Shown here: positions 12,101-23,217 of the stretch, one piece after another | How the letters are laid out: every line of letters starts with the position of its first letter | Position numbering within the stretch: the stretch's first letter is position 1 | Assembly (NCBI GenBank): GCA_951804985.1 | Contig: OX638130.1 | Location: 104,110,040-104,174,039 of the forward strand | DNA: 64,000 bases | Reading direction: 5' to 3' | From: Dryomyza anilis | Taxonomy: Eukaryota; Arthropoda; Insecta; Diptera; Dryomyzidae | The notes under the pieces: generated by a model | Databases searched by the model: none | Told to the model about the DNA's origin: nothing | The model's input: the letters and a program-made list of their open reading frames with translations, nothing else | Program-made: the position numbers and the translations under genes

Positions 12101-13932
12101 TAATAACAAACATAAAATCAACAACAAAAAAAAAACAAATGCAATAAAAAAAAAGTTAATGAAAAATAAAAAATCAAAAACACAAACTCAATAAAAATTA
12201 TCACAAAAAAAAAAATTAAATAAAAGCAAAAATAATAAGAAAACACAAAATTTATTATAACATCAAATCAAAAAAAAAATAAAAAAAAAAAATAAAAGTA
12301 AAAAAAAAACCAGAACAAAAATTAAAACGAAAAATTAAACAGAATTCCAAAGAACTGCAACCAAAACACAATAGCAAATATAAATTCAAAACACGTCAAT
12401 CAAATGAAAAACAGAAATTCAAACGGATAAAATAAACACTGGATCATTCCACGTCAGGTGTCTTCCGATTTTGATGATGAATTTCGTGAAGAGATTTTCA
12501 CAACTAAATCAAAGTGCAAAAATATATTTCTGAAACCCTTGGATTAAGATAATAATTTCTATGGAGTGGAGCATCTATCACAGTTTTTGAACTATCTAGT
12601 TTTAAAGTTCAATTTCGATTTTTTCCATACGCAATTGGTTCGCTGCCACACTATTTGTGATTTTAAATTGTAGCGCTCTTATTGAAAAACCCTTTATTAA
12701 AACAATTTATTGATGTTTTCATGAATTATAAATTTAGTGCATACATTTAGTGGATATTATCTCGTTGGTTCATTCGTGAATTGATTATATATTTATTTGT
12801 TATAAATTTCTTTAAATTTAAACTGTTGTTTTTCTGTTCCTTTTGCAGTCCTGCAGGTTGGGATAATCTAAAGAAAATTAGTATTTTATACGAAAACATG
12901 AATTCATGCAAAGCCGAGGACTACTATACGGATATAATTTCAGCGCCACCATCGAGAAAAGTAATTTGCAACTATTTTAATTTTATTATTTTGGCAAAAT
13001 ATTAATATTTTTTCAATTGCCGCAGGCTGTGTCGAATCGCGAGGCTGAAATACAAACTGAAGACGAGCAGACCTTTCTGGTGCGACAGCAAGAAATTCTT
13101 AAGCAAGGCGGTCAAGTGCGTGGCGAATCGCCATTGCGTTCGCAGGGCGGCAATAAGACGGTGCCACGCACGCCCGGCTCTGCTGGACAAAGTTCGCCTA
13201 AAAAGGTGCGAATTTATTTCTGATAAATAAAGGGTTTTTCAACAGGGACGCTACAAAAGTAGAGCGACAGGGACAGCCGCTCTTTTGACATTTCTCTTCA
13301 GTAAGGTTTGCCATTTCATGATGGAAAGATATACGAATTCGAATTTCGGTAGTAAATTTTAATAATTTCGACTCGTTGGCTCGTATATCTTTTCATCATG
13401 AAATGGCAAACCTTACTGAAGAGAAATGTGCAAAGAGCGGCAAGAAATATGTCGTCGTTTGCTGTCCCTGTCGCTCTACTTTTGTAGCGTCCCTGTGGAA
13501 AAACCCTTTTGTAGCGCTCTTATTGAAAAACCCTATATTTAATACATAATATTTTTACATTTAATATTTTTATTTGGTATTTTAATTTTAATATTTTTAT
13601 TTGATCTTTATATTTAATATTTTTATATCATAATTATTTTTTAAATTGAAATAACATGTAACATTTTGCAGATGGACCCCAAACTTAATCCCGCTACACC
13701 CGGCGGCGAAGGCGTGCTCGCCAATTTCTTCAATTCGCTGTTGCACAAAAAGTCCGGCTCGCCCGCAACACCACCCGGTGCCATGAGCTCGCCACGCACC
13801 GCCAATGGCAACGATGCCAGCGGCCTGATGACGCCCGACAAGCTGGCTGTGCGCACAGATGCTGCCGCCGAATTGGATCGTTTGGCAAGAAGTGTTAAAA
13901 AGGAAATGGATTTCTCGCAAAGTGAATGTTAA
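6186..13932 (+). CDS. Dlic: Cytoplasmic dynein 1 light intermediate chain
   Basis: Seven coding exons: 6186(or 6255/6279)-6295, 10276-10466, 10523-10923, 10985-11214, 12849-12960, 13026-13205, 13672-13932. All introns are GT-AG and the phases close. The product is 494 residues from the first ATG, 471 from 6255 and 463 from 6279; three in-frame ATGs make the start uncertain, and fly Dlic is about 490 residues. It has a Walker A-like motif in '[17 protein letters not shown]', then '[20 protein letters not shown]', '[14 protein letters not shown]' across exons 3/4, and a Pro/Ser/Thr-rich tail with 'SPLRS', '[12 protein letters not shown]' and the conserved helix '[15 protein letters not shown]'. 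This non-catalytic dynein subunit has a GTPase-like fold that binds the heavy chain and a C-terminal helix that binds activating adaptors. Intron 1 (4 kb) is full of transposons. Exon 1 ends 'EENK', where I recall 'EENLW' in Drosophila. Confidence 0.96.
6970..8560 (-). pseudogene. Second mariner transposase relic (minus), split by a MITE
   Basis: Reading the minus strand, 8560-8301 gives '[20 protein letters not shown]', the block around the first catalytic Asp of mariner-type transposases. The 7313-6970 part gives '[10 protein letters not shown]' and further on '[20 protein letters not shown]', a typical C-terminal stretch. Frames contain stops, and the centre with the third acidic residue seems deleted. 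The 987-bp element at 7314-8300 sits between the two pieces. It lies in Dlic intron 1, antisense to the gene. Confidence 0.7.
7314..8300. mobile_element. 987-bp non-coding element with about 37-bp TIRs
   Basis: The left end CATATCGTCACTATCATGCC is mirrored by the right end GGCATGACTGTGACGATATG; about 34 of 37 terminal bases pair, extending to 'GCGAATGTGCA'. Inside are two inverted-repeat modules (about 7588-7705 and 7855-7990), each starting 'gcacctatc' and ending with its inverse. Each is preceded by a copy of 'gctataactttttattg'. There is no coding capacity. It has inserted into the mariner relic. Confidence 0.75.
8832..9533. mobile_element. Foldback-like element with tandem-repeat arms
   Basis: The left arm (8832-9090) is an imperfect tandem repeat of about 17 bases around TTTGCCCGAATAGACG. 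The right arm (9345-9533) is the same repeat inverted (CGTCCATTCGGGCAAA). The inner parts also pair: 'agtgggcaga...accg..cttctttaga' near 9090-9135 against 'cttctaaagaagcacggta...tctgcccacta' near 9296-9340. Long inverted repeats made of short direct repeats are the hallmark of Foldback elements. The open frames through the arms are repeat artefacts. Confidence 0.7.
9564..9599. other. Perfect 17-bp hairpin
   Basis: ACGGATGTATTTTACTT, two bases, then its exact reverse complement. It lies just right of the Foldback-like element, in Dlic intron 1. The rest of the intron to 10275 shows nothing recognisable apart from the splice acceptor. Confidence 0.7.
11398..12440 (+). repeat. 1-kb A-rich, strand-asymmetric low-complexity run
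   Basis: About one kilobase consists mostly of A, with scattered C, T and G in phrases such as 'aaaaacaaaaataaaa'. T is scarce compared with A, so the run is strongly asymmetric on the coding strand of Dlic intron 4. No unit repeats cleanly; it looks like expanded and mutated poly-A. It is bounded on the right by ordinary sequence from about 12440. Confidence 0.85.
12668..12695. mobile_element. Rosa-like 3' terminus remnant
   Basis: The phrase TGTAGCGCTCTTATTGAAAA with the following ACCCTTTA is the 3' terminus of the rosa-like family, here without any body. It is either a relic or a second end of the copy in the next intron. Confidence 0.65.
13231..13533. mobile_element. Rosa-like fold-back MITE, copy 2
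   Basis: Same layout as copy 1: AGGGTTTTTCAACAGGGACG at the left, inverted arms, then the 3' terminus 'gtagcgctcttattgaaaaaccc'. The left arm lacks the 'aaacgacgccatatttcttg' segment that the right arm retains. It fills most of the last Dlic intron without touching the splice sites (donor 13206, acceptor 13671). Confidence 0.85.
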
Positions 13933-14900
13933 AGCGATGTCCTGGTCGCAGTAGTAATTGCAGCAGTAGTAGTTAGTAGTACTAGTTATGAACGAACGAA
14001 CGCAAGTCTGCCAACACTTTGCAGCACTCCTCCCCCCCCCAAATTCATTTTCCAACTACACAACTGAATGGCTTAGTAAAGTAGAGAGATTAGTTTAAAG
14101 TAAAAGGCTTACAAAAACATTAAAAAAAAAACAAAAAATTCATCATCGTAGTATTTAGTAGCGGGTTTTGTAATTTTCATAATTTGCGGGCGCGCTGCTC
14201 GCTTTAGTAGTTATGTCAAAAAAAGGAAACAAAATCTGCTTTTCGAGCTGATTTAATTTCCTAAATTAATCGATACTTAGAACACTTCCATGGTTAAGCT
14301 TTTGTTTAGTTTGCTCAAAGTTGAAATAATTTAAATAATTAATTATACTTCTTTATTTTTATTTCTTTTAATTAAATAATGTAAATTTATAATTTTTATA
14401 ATAACAATTTAATTTGTTCTGTCCATAAATAATAATAATAAAACAAAACAAAATGTGCATGATGAGCGCTAAAACAGAAAGAACCCAATACGCGTTAAGA
14501 AAAACATTTTAAACAGTTGGTGATTTTTTTAAATTGAAATGCAACATTTTTAAATTGAAATGCAATATTTTTAAATTTAAATACAACATTTTAAATACAA
14601 ATTATGCGCATTTATATAAATGACTTTTGAAGCAGTAGTTACTTCTATTAGGCTTTTTATAAAATTCTTCCAAGTATTGTGAAAAGTGTAGCGCCTAAAA
14701 ACAGCTGCTATTTTTAATGCCAGCATGTAAATATTTTAAATTTCTGTTTAAATGCTGTTTTCAAAATTTTTACTCGAATTTTAAAACTTATTTTAGCAAT
14801 GGTTTAAATTTGTTTGAATTATATAAAATTCGTTTATTTATTATGGGAGGTATTAATAGAAGAAAATGCTTAAATGTTTCTCAACTCCAACAAAGTTATG
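13933..14900 (+). other. Probable Dlic 3' UTR and downstream flank
   Basis: Non-coding sequence after the Dlic stop, with short tracts such as a run of C at about 14031-14040 and several candidate AATAAA hexamers around 14427-14445. The real polyadenylation site cannot be fixed from sequence alone. Confidence 0.4.
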
Positions 14901-14927
14901 AGCATTGAAGCATCAAAGAACTATTTT

Positions 14928-15416
14928 AGATAATTATTTATATCTCTGTAGCCAATTAACATTTTTTAATGAAGTTAATGGTTTATATAAGCTTTATGAT
15001 CACGGATTCAAATAAAAATAACAATTTTACTTTGAAAAAGTTAAAAATGTTATTCAAATCACTGTTACGTATACGTCGCATCATTTAAAAAAATCGGAAA
15101 TTGAAATTTAATACTTGATAGTTCAGAAACCATGGGAGACTCCATCGAAATTATATTTTTAATCGACGGGGAAAACTCTAGGGTTTCAAAAAAAAAAATT
15201 TTGGATTTTTAAAATGGTGGGGCGTTTACGTAACAGTGATTTGAAAAATATATTTAACTTTTTCTAAGTTAAATGTATTTTATTTTTTTAAATTGTTGTT
15301 TTTATTGGAATGCGATTATAAAGCTTATATAAACCATTAGTTTCATTAAAATATGTTAATTAGTTACAGAGATATAATAATAAATTGTCTAAAAGTCTCT
15401 CGTATCGAAATACAGA
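14928..15416. repeat. 490-bp inverted repeat with about 160-bp arms
   Basis: The left arm begins 'tagataattatttatatctctgta' and runs through 'cattaacttcat...' homologues to 'tcaaatcactgttacgta' (about 15055-15073). The right arm mirrors it from 'tacgtaacagtgatttga' (about 15227) to 'acagagatataataataaattgtcta'. This fold-back, non-coding structure is probably a MITE; terminal duplications were not resolved. Confidence 0.7.
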
Positions 15417-15659
15417 AAGTGTGCATTATATTTCTAATAATTTGCAATTGTTGTGATGGAAAATATGTTAAAACTGTTTAAAATTTTAAAGTCTTTCAAA
15501 TGGAATATCAATATTTGGCATATAACAATTAAATTTTATAATATCTATTGTCGTTTTAAGAAGTTAAACTCGCCAAATATATTTTTATCAAAATCTTAAA
15601 TTTCGAGTCGAGTATTAAAAAAAAAACAATTGTGGAATGTTTAAAGTTAAAATGACTTT

Positions 15660-16760
15660 TGATAGTTTAAGATTTTATCAACATTTTGTGCAAATATTGC
15701 GCACATCGATTAGAAATTGGCAAATATACAAATTAAATGAATTATGGTCGTATGAATTAAGCCGGAAATATGCCCGAAATTTTCCAGACAAATGACAAAA
15801 TTTTGTCTCGGGATATTCACGAACTATTTTATAAACGAAACAGACAGCATGTGATACAAACTCCGCCTTTTCTGCTTGAAATCTTACAAAAAAAATGTTT
15901 CTGAACTGCCTCAATCCTGCCAATTATTATGTCTGGGGGTTTTCCGTTCATACGCAAAATATGACTGCTTTCTACAACATTTAATAAATCACAAAATCTT
16001 GCATTTATCAGTGTTTGTTTTCCGAAAATATGCCCAAAAAATCTTAATGAAAAATGCCAAAGATTTTGTCTCGGGAATCTGCCATCTGCTGTTTTGTTTT
16101 ATGACAGACAACAGATAGGTTTGTCGGAAATCTGTTGATTTTCTGTTTGAAAGCAGCTATATATGTCCGCCTGTTATCTGAACTAGAGAACATTTTATGC
16201 AGACTCAAGACCGGTTTATACACTTTTTATCGGACAAATTTCAAGCAAGCAAAGGCGGAGTTTGTATCAAAAACAGGATATTTTCTGCTCGTATCTAAAA
16301 TATACACGGAATCTGTCTTTTAATTTCTAGAAAATTCTCAAAACTTCTCTAAGTAATTCAGAAAAATGCTACATTTTTGTCTCGGGTGCCGTATATTTTG
16401 TCTGTGGTAGTATAAAAATGTATTTGCTGAGTTTAATGCTTCAATGACATTATAAAAACTACCCTAGACAAAATTTTCGGCATGGTCGAGGCAGTTTACA
16501 AACATTTTTTCCACATATTTCAAACAGACAAAGCGGATTCTAGTATTACAAGCAGAACTGTTTTCTGCGTCTGACCCATAAAATGCCGTGAATCTGCCAA
16601 TAAAATTCCAAAAATTTTACAATCTGGCCGAAACAAAATTTCTGTAATTTTGTTGGAATATTTAAGGAATATTTTCTGCAAACACACAGGTAATTGAACA
16701 TTTTTGGGATGCCTATGACAGCTTATCAAATCCTGTGGAAATTTAAAGGCGGATTACTAA
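15660..16760. repeat. Degenerate repeat array with 'ttttgtctcggg' phrases
   Basis: The phrase 'ttttgtctcggg' recurs near 15792, 16066 and 16377. 'ggcggagttt' at 16255 pairs with 'aaactccgcc' at 15860, and phrases like 'atctgcc' and 'atatgcc' recur throughout. A related stretch lies at 35290-35600. The open frames in both are repeat-borne. No family assigned. Confidence 0.5.
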
Positions 16761-16775
16761 AATCAAATGTGACAT

Positions 16776-17005
16776 ATCGTCGGTGATACTGCAAACCGCC
16801 TAACTGCATGTAAAATAACGCCTAATTCTGTGTTATAATCGGGTTTTTAATGATATGTTCATCGGATAAAGTTATGACATACTTAATTTTGTATGAAGTA
16901 AGTGCAGAATTGAGACTGAAAATAGTTTAGCTGCTTCTGTAAAATTCATTTTGTAAGTGGCATTCGAAAAATGTAGATAGGCGGTTTTGCAGTATCACCG
17001 ACGAT
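16776..17005. mobile_element. 230-bp MITE with about 30-bp TIRs
   Basis: The left end ATCGTCGGTGATACTGCAAA(CCGCCTA) is mirrored at the right by '(taggcgg)ttttgcagtatcaccgacgat'. The interior is non-coding. The target duplication is not resolved. Confidence 0.75.
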
Positions 17006-17215
17006 TTTGTAAACCGCGCTAAATTTAAGTGTTAAAATTGTAATATTTTTCATACTTTTTTGATAATTTTAAATTAATTCAAAATTGAATGGAAGAAATA
17101 TGTCTCAATTGCAATAGAGATTTATGCCAAATTCAATGACACAACATTTTACAAATGATTATTTTTACTGATATTATCGATGATATACTATAGTAACATC
17201 GAATAAATTTTTTAA

Positions 17216-17365
17216 GGGCGAATTTACACGATAGAGAAAATAGCTAGAGATAGAGCAACAAGTCTCATAGAGTTGTGTAAACACTACATAGAGCTCCAAG
17301 GTATGGAGCTCTACGATAGATTTTTTCTCTATCTCTAGCTTATTTCTCTATCGTGTATTCGAGCC
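17216..17365. mobile_element. 150-bp MITE flanked by TTAA
   Basis: TTAA at 17212-17215 and 17366-17369 flanks an element with inverted ends (GGGCGAATTTACACGATAGA at the left; its near inverse at the right). TTAA target sites are the rule for piggyBac-type elements, so this is probably a non-autonomous piggyBac-like MITE. Confidence 0.75.
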
Positions 17366-17399
17366 TTAAAAAAACTAGCTAAAGCGACAGTTGACGCAA

Positions 17400-18590
17400 A
17401 AAAAAAAAGAAAAATATAAAAGTGTGACACACACACGACGAATTTGTGAAACGTTGTATGGTGGGCGTGTGAGCAAACTGCAAAAATTAAACAATACAAC
17501 AAAAAAAAACCATAAATACTAATTAACTTTAAATTGTAGGTAAACTAAACGCTAAAGCGCAAATGTGTGCAAACAAAATTTAAATTAAATTTTAATAATA
17601 AAAATAAAAAATCTTATATTCTACAAAATAAAAACTTAAAAAAAAAACATATAACAAAAGTGCACATAAAACGCAACATTATTAGTATTTTTTAAATTAT
17701 TTTTTTTTTACTTAAATTTCGTATTTTTGTAATTATTTTAAAATATATATATAATTTAAACTCAAATTTTTTGCTGCAAAAAAAAACATCTAATTTCTTT
17801 ACAAACTGATAACTAAAAGAAGCCTTAAAATTTATTAAATGAAGCTAATTATTATAATATTGTTCTTGTGTAATCAAAATAAGTTTAAAGCATTAACGTA
17901 ATAATAAAATATGAACAAAAAAAAAAACAAAATATATTGAAAAATCTTACAAGAACTTTGTAGTAATTTATTTAAAGCCACGCGCCCTTTATATAGATAG
18001 TCCTCATGCTACATATACTAATTATGAGTTTTATGTAATAAAATCAAACACACACACACATGCATATATTATATACCAACTGTGTTATATATAGGAGCAA
18101 CAAAACTATATATTTATATTGCAGTAAAAAGTATAACTTAAATGTAAAACTAAAAAAAATATATCTTAAAATATCTAATAAAAAAACGAAAAAAGTAAAT
18201 TAAATAAAAAAAAACAGTTTAACTTATTTAAAAAAAAGAAAACATAAAATATGCTTACAGTAACTATACTAATATAAAACAACAACTATAAAAGTAAACC
18301 AACAAAATGCTCTTTCTCAAAAAAAAAACTAATTATTATTTGAAAATAAAAAATATAAATAATAAAAATATAAACAAAAACCAAATTCATCTATTTTCTA
18401 CTTCGCCTGCTCTGATATTTAGCTATTCGAGTTTTCAATGGTTTTAAATTCACTTTTATTGGATCCTTAAGTTCACATTAAAAACGTTTTATATTAAAAA
18501 AATATTTATAAATTTAATATTTTTTTTTTATTTATGTTTAAGGAGAACATTTGTTTTTTTTTTACTCTATCTGTTTAAAAATTGTCAAAA
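17400..18590. other. AT-rich intergenic sequence, no gene seen
   Basis: Very A/T-rich sequence with poly-A tracts and a short CA microsatellite near 18050. No coding exon, RNA gene or clear repeat was recognised. Confidence 0.5.
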
Positions 18591-19218
18591 TTATATTTTT
18601 CCTTATGAGTACTCAACGTTAGCTTTCACCTTGCCGAATTTCAATCAATTCGGCTGATACATAAATTTTAATTAAATCAATAAATCAAATAACATAACAA
18701 GCTTTTTGTGTTCTTAAATAATGTGCGTGTCTCTTTTTAAAAATCACCGCTTTTATTTTTTACGTTATCAGCGTGGCTTTAGCATTATCCGATCCAAATT
18801 TCATGTAAATCGGTTGAACCGTTTAGTTTCTATAAATAAATCAAAATATGCTAACACAGCTCTGTCGCAGTCGTTGTCCGCTGCCGCCACTTTTTTTTCA
18901 GTCGAAATTATGAAAATCGCTGAAATCGCCAAAATACCAGGCGCCCATGATCAGCAGCAAGATGCCGTCGAAATTTTTCGATTCCGACTGCGCAGTCGGC
19001 AGAAATCGGCTCAGCCGATTTTTCTGAAATACCAGGCGCCCAGAATTCGCAGCAGGTGGCTGCCGCTGATGAGAGTGGGTGTCCCCGCTAAACATTTTTC
19101 GCGGTTCGGGTATCGGCTAAGTAAACAAGTGACAGGGTGGTTCAAAAATAATAAATTCTTTTACGTATCCCTAAAAGTATGCAATTTTCGTATACAGGGT
19201 GATTTGGGTCAAAAATAA
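18590..19218. repeat. Unassigned GC-richer repeat-like segment
   Basis: A patch with higher GC than its surroundings. It holds a 165-codon plus-strand open frame from 18721, and two near-identical phrases 'aaataccaggcgccca' at about 18933 and 19027. The phrase 'aatttcatgtaaatcggttgaaccgttta' (about 18797-18825) resembles wording common in interspersed fly repeats. The predicted product shows no domain I know, so I treat this as a repeat rather than a gene. From 19220 to 20470 I see only AT-rich sequence with a few short direct repeats. Confidence 0.4.
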
Positions 19219-20474
19219 ATAAAACTAAATGAAATTTTTACAATTTTCGTCGTTTTTATTAAAAAAATTTAATATATAATGAAAAAATGTTTTTTTTTTT
19301 ATAAAAAAAAATCATAATTAATACAAACTGCTGCGCATTGAATACGATATTTTATAAATCTTTTACATTACATTTTCATATATAAAATATATATTTTTAA
19401 GTAATTACATAGAAAAAATATTTAAAAATGGTAAAAAATTAAATAGAATATTTTATTTAATAAAAATAAAAATTAAAAAATACCAATATATAAAATAAAT
19501 ATAGAATAAAAATAAATAGAATAAAGAAAAATTCTGTAAATCATTTTCGAACGGAATTCAAATATTTGACAAAAGAAAGAATTGAAATTCGTTTCAAATA
19601 CTTTAAAAAGTTTAAGAGCCTCTTTATAAAATATTATGTAAATCATTTTCGCACGGAATTCAAATATTTGAGAAAAAAAAGAATTGAATTTTATTTCAAA
19701 GACTTTTAACAGTTTAAGGACCTCTTTATGTATTCCGAACGAACGAAAAAATGAACGAATGACTTAAAAATGACGTCAATACTATTTGAATTACATGATT
19801 TTTGCCATTAAAAAAATTCACAACAGGTTTTTTTTTTGTCATTTTTGAGGTCACTTTCACCTAATAGCATTTCGTAACGAAATACAGAAAAGGGGAATAA
19901 ATCAGAATAAAAAAAAATCAAATTCATTTTATTAGATTTAGAGCAGATATTGGAATAAAACGAAATATTAAAAAATATGAAATAAAAAATATTTTTTATT
20001 TTTTTTTAATGTGAACTTTATACCGCCCCACGTTTCATTTTAAATCTTACAAAAAATTCACTTTAAAACGTTTATATTAAAAAATATTTTTTATTTCATA
20101 TTTTTTGATGGTACGTTCAACAGTTTTGGAGGTACAGCGCACCAAAAGCTTAAATTGGAAATTTTCACTTGAACAAAAATAAAGTTTTGAATTTTTTTTT
20201 TGTTAATTTTAATTATTTTTAAAATACTTTTAAAATATTTATTAGAATCGGACTCAATTTAAAGTTTTTCGCTTTTCGCCGTAAGCAAAAAATCAAGTGT
20301 ATGGCCCATGTTTTATTTTAAAAAATGACGTAAAAATTAAATCGCCCAAATCAAAGTATTGAGTATGTGGATTTATTAATTAGGACAACAGCTGCTGAAA
20401 TTTCATTTATTTCCACCAGAAAACGTAACTTTGATCTGCTTCGACAGGGTCAAAAGTGAAACTTGCAATTTTTG

Positions 20475-20694
20475 CAAAAACTGGTGCACCCACTTACACG
20501 ATTCCAAATCTGAATTTATTTTTCAGATCTGTCAATCTTAGCGGCCCCTACACCAATTTATATTATTTTAATAATATGTTTTAGGTGCCACTTGTATGGA
20601 ATAATTGCAGTATATAATAATGTATGGAATCGTGAGGAAATTACTTTTCATTTGAGTACCCATATGTACTTGTAAGTGGGTACATCAGTTTTTG
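20475..20694. mobile_element. 220-bp MITE with 24-bp TIRs
   Basis: CAAAAACTGGTGCACCCACT at the left is mirrored by 'tgtaagtgggtacatcagtttttg' at the right, with two mismatches in 24 bases. The interior is non-coding. It lies about 330 bases upstream of the Nudix gene start. Confidence 0.7.
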
Positions 20695-21019
20695 ATTTTT
20701 CAAGGTCACCACAGGTCCGAGCGGCGCTTCTTTTTTTTAATTGTGTTTTTTTTGCGAAAAAAAAGCGCGACATTTTTTTTGTTTGTTTTTAATTTCACTT
20801 TGGCCGGTAAAGTGAACTTTAGCCGACATCAGTTCCAATTACTGTTTTAATCCCCAATATACCCAATATACACATTTTAAATTGGCTTCACGTTGAACAC
20901 AACCGCTATTTATTTTTGTTGCTCAGGAAGAAGTGATTTGTCTGCTTCAAAGTCCAAGACCAAACTGGGCCACAAAACAATCGACAATTTATATTTAAGA
21001 ACTGTACTAAGTCAATCAA

Positions 21020-22620
21020 ATGTTTTGCATTATAAGGTATGTGATAAAATATATCGTTAAATACACTTTTGTTTAAAGTATTTTTTTGTGTTAACCACTT
21101 ACAACATTTAACACTTGTAGACGTCGGCTGTCAACAACAGCTGATCGCCTATTGACGCCGGAAAATCGCAACAGATGTCTCGCGTGTATGCAAGCAGCGC
21201 CACCTATTGGTGCCAAACTGAAACAGTCGGATGCTGAGAAAAAATTCGCATCGGTTTTGATACCGATCTGTTTGAATACGCACGGTGAAGCATCTATACT
21301 TTACACCAGAAGATCTGGAAATTTGAGTCGGCATGTGAGGCAAATATCGTTTCCAGGTAAAGTTTATTTGTTCAAGATTTCCGTTTACATTTCCGAAATG
21401 TGTAGTTGCACTTGGAAAAATTAAACCTGTAAAATTGATAAAATTTCAATAGAAAATCTTAAATTTCAATAATAGAAATATTATTAGAATAATATAAAAA
21501 CTATTAGTATTAAAGGACTACATTTTAAATATAAATGTACATTGATACGTATTATTAATTTCATAGTATAGTTGTGTTAGGTAGCATATTTATATTATTA
21601 GTAAATATTAGGGCTGTGCGATTAATCAAAATATTTATAAATAAGAATCCTAATTAATTGATTAATCAATTAATCAGAATTTTGATTAATTGAAAATTAA
21701 ATAATTTTATTCAACAACACTTGAACATTTTTTTTGTAAACTTAAATAAAGTAAAAATTTATTTTTAAAATAAATAATTAGAAAAATAAAATAAAGTGTT
21801 TTATATGTTCAAAGACCATATAGTAAAATATTTTTTAAATATTTAGCTAAAAAGAAAAAATTAATCAGAAATTCGATTAATCAAAATGCAGATTAATCAA
21901 TTAATCACAATTCTGATTAATCACAATCCTGAATAATTGATTTATCAAGATTCTGATTAATCGAAAATCTTGATTAATCAATTAATAGGTAATTTGACTA
22001 ATCAAGCAATTTGATTAATTGATTAATCGTACAGCCTTAGTAAATATATTGAAAAATTTAAACAATAAGAATACAATATTGATATAATTGGTGAAAAACT
22101 ATAACGTATTTCTTTTATAGTATGTACCATAAAATCCATAGTTATTAATACCTACATTGTGTATTTATCATTTACAACGATTATTTTAGGTGGCATAAAG
22201 GATCCAACCGACGTGGACTTTATTGATTGTGCGCTGCGCGAAACTGAGGAAGAAATTGGTCTGTCACGTGAACGAATCGATGTTTGGGGTATGGGTTCCC
22301 TATTGACACCGCCATACACAGCAGCCATAATGCCAGTGCTGGGTATAATTAATAACTTTGATCTAAGTGAATTAAAATTGAATCACATGGAAGTCGAAGA
22401 GGCTTTTACCATATCAATTACAAAATTAATCGCACCGGGTACCTTTCATCACACACAATTCAAGAGCGGTTACAGCGGACCAGTGTATTTGGTTGGACGA
22501 AATAGAATTTGGGGTATAACTGGATACTTGACACACAATTTTTTGAATTGTTTTGTACCAAAAGAATTGCGTGAAGTTAAACATCGCATAAAATATGTTA
22601 AACCGTTTAAACATCATTGA
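21020..22620 (+). CDS. Nudt8: Nudix hydrolase, CoA diphosphatase type (NUDT7/NUDT8)
   Basis: Three exons: 21020-21036, 21121-21356 and 22190-22620; GT-AG introns, phases close, 227 residues. The 17-base first coding exon supplies 'MFCIIR', giving a basic, hydrophobic start that could target mitochondria ('MFCIIRRRLSTTADRLL'). Residues 65-86 carry the CoA-pyrophosphatase (UPF0035) signature: 'LYTRRSGNLSRH' then 'ISFPGG', with the GG split across intron 2. It is followed by 'ALRETEEEIGL', where R101, E102, E105 and E106 form the metal-binding Nudix core. The family hydrolyses CoA or acyl-CoA to 3',5'-ADP and phosphopantetheine. There is no peroxisomal SKL-type tail (ends 'FKHH'), which favours NUDT8-like mitochondrial over NUDT7-like peroxisomal. 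Intron 2 holds a hAT MITE. Substrate and compartment are inferred. Confidence 0.9.
21609..22039. mobile_element. hAT-type MITE with 8-bp target duplication
   Basis: Flanked by the exact 8-bp duplication GTAAATAT (21601-21608 and 22040-22047). Ends are TAGGGCTGTGCGATTAATC and the inverse of TAAGGCTGTACGATTAATC. The interior is AT-rich, with many 'gattaatcaattaatc' repeats next to both ends. Length 431 bp, no coding capacity. An 8-bp duplication and TAGGG-type ends are typical of hAT elements. It lies in intron 2 of the Nudix gene. Confidence 0.9.
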
Positions 22621-22739
22621 TTTTCGAGTGTTTTACGTTAAGTATACAAGTTAAAAAGGCTATGTGTTGTATGTGGAGGTTATTTACAAAAGAAAAAACT
22701 TGTTATTTTTATGATTTAAATATTTTAGATTTAAAAAAC

Positions 22740-22745
22740 AATAAA
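22740..22745 (+). terminator. Candidate polyadenylation signal AATAAA
   Basis: AATAAA about 120 bases past the Nudix gene stop codon. It is the first such hexamer on the plus strand there, and so a likely 3' end signal. The next 470 bases hold nothing recognisable. Confidence 0.55.
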
Positions 22746-23217
22746 GAAAAAGACAATTCATAAAAATAAATGTCATTTAATTTATTTTGTAGTCAAACTA
22801 TTAAATAGTTTCGTCTTTAATTTAAACTCCACATATAATTAACACAATACACAGTGCAATATTGAATACCTCATTTCAAAACATACTAAATAAGCATGTA
22901 GTATTGTTCTCGATATCAAGTGATTTGAATTCATTCAATCAATTGTAATTTCTGAATAATTTTGTATACCTAATTTTGAAATGCAAACAAAATTTAGGTT
23001 TAGTTCATTTTTAACATGAAAGCTGAAAAAAAATCCAATAAAATTTCGAAATGATTGCAGAGTGGCTAAATTTCAATTCACTTGATTTACAGAAAATGCT
23101 CGATAAAAAATTTGTCAATGTATTAAATATGTTAAAAATTTTTGCATAAATATAATTATATTTTTAATGACAAATTTTCAAGATTTTTGTGTTAATACTT
23201 ATACGTAGACTTACTTA

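Noticed and set aside
13017..13223. Open frame starting at 13017 as a separate small gene
   Set aside because: It is Dlic exon 6 with intron sequence attached at both ends.
18721..19218. 165-codon plus-strand open frame
   Set aside because: It overlaps a repeat-like segment with an internal duplication, and the product has no recognisable domain.
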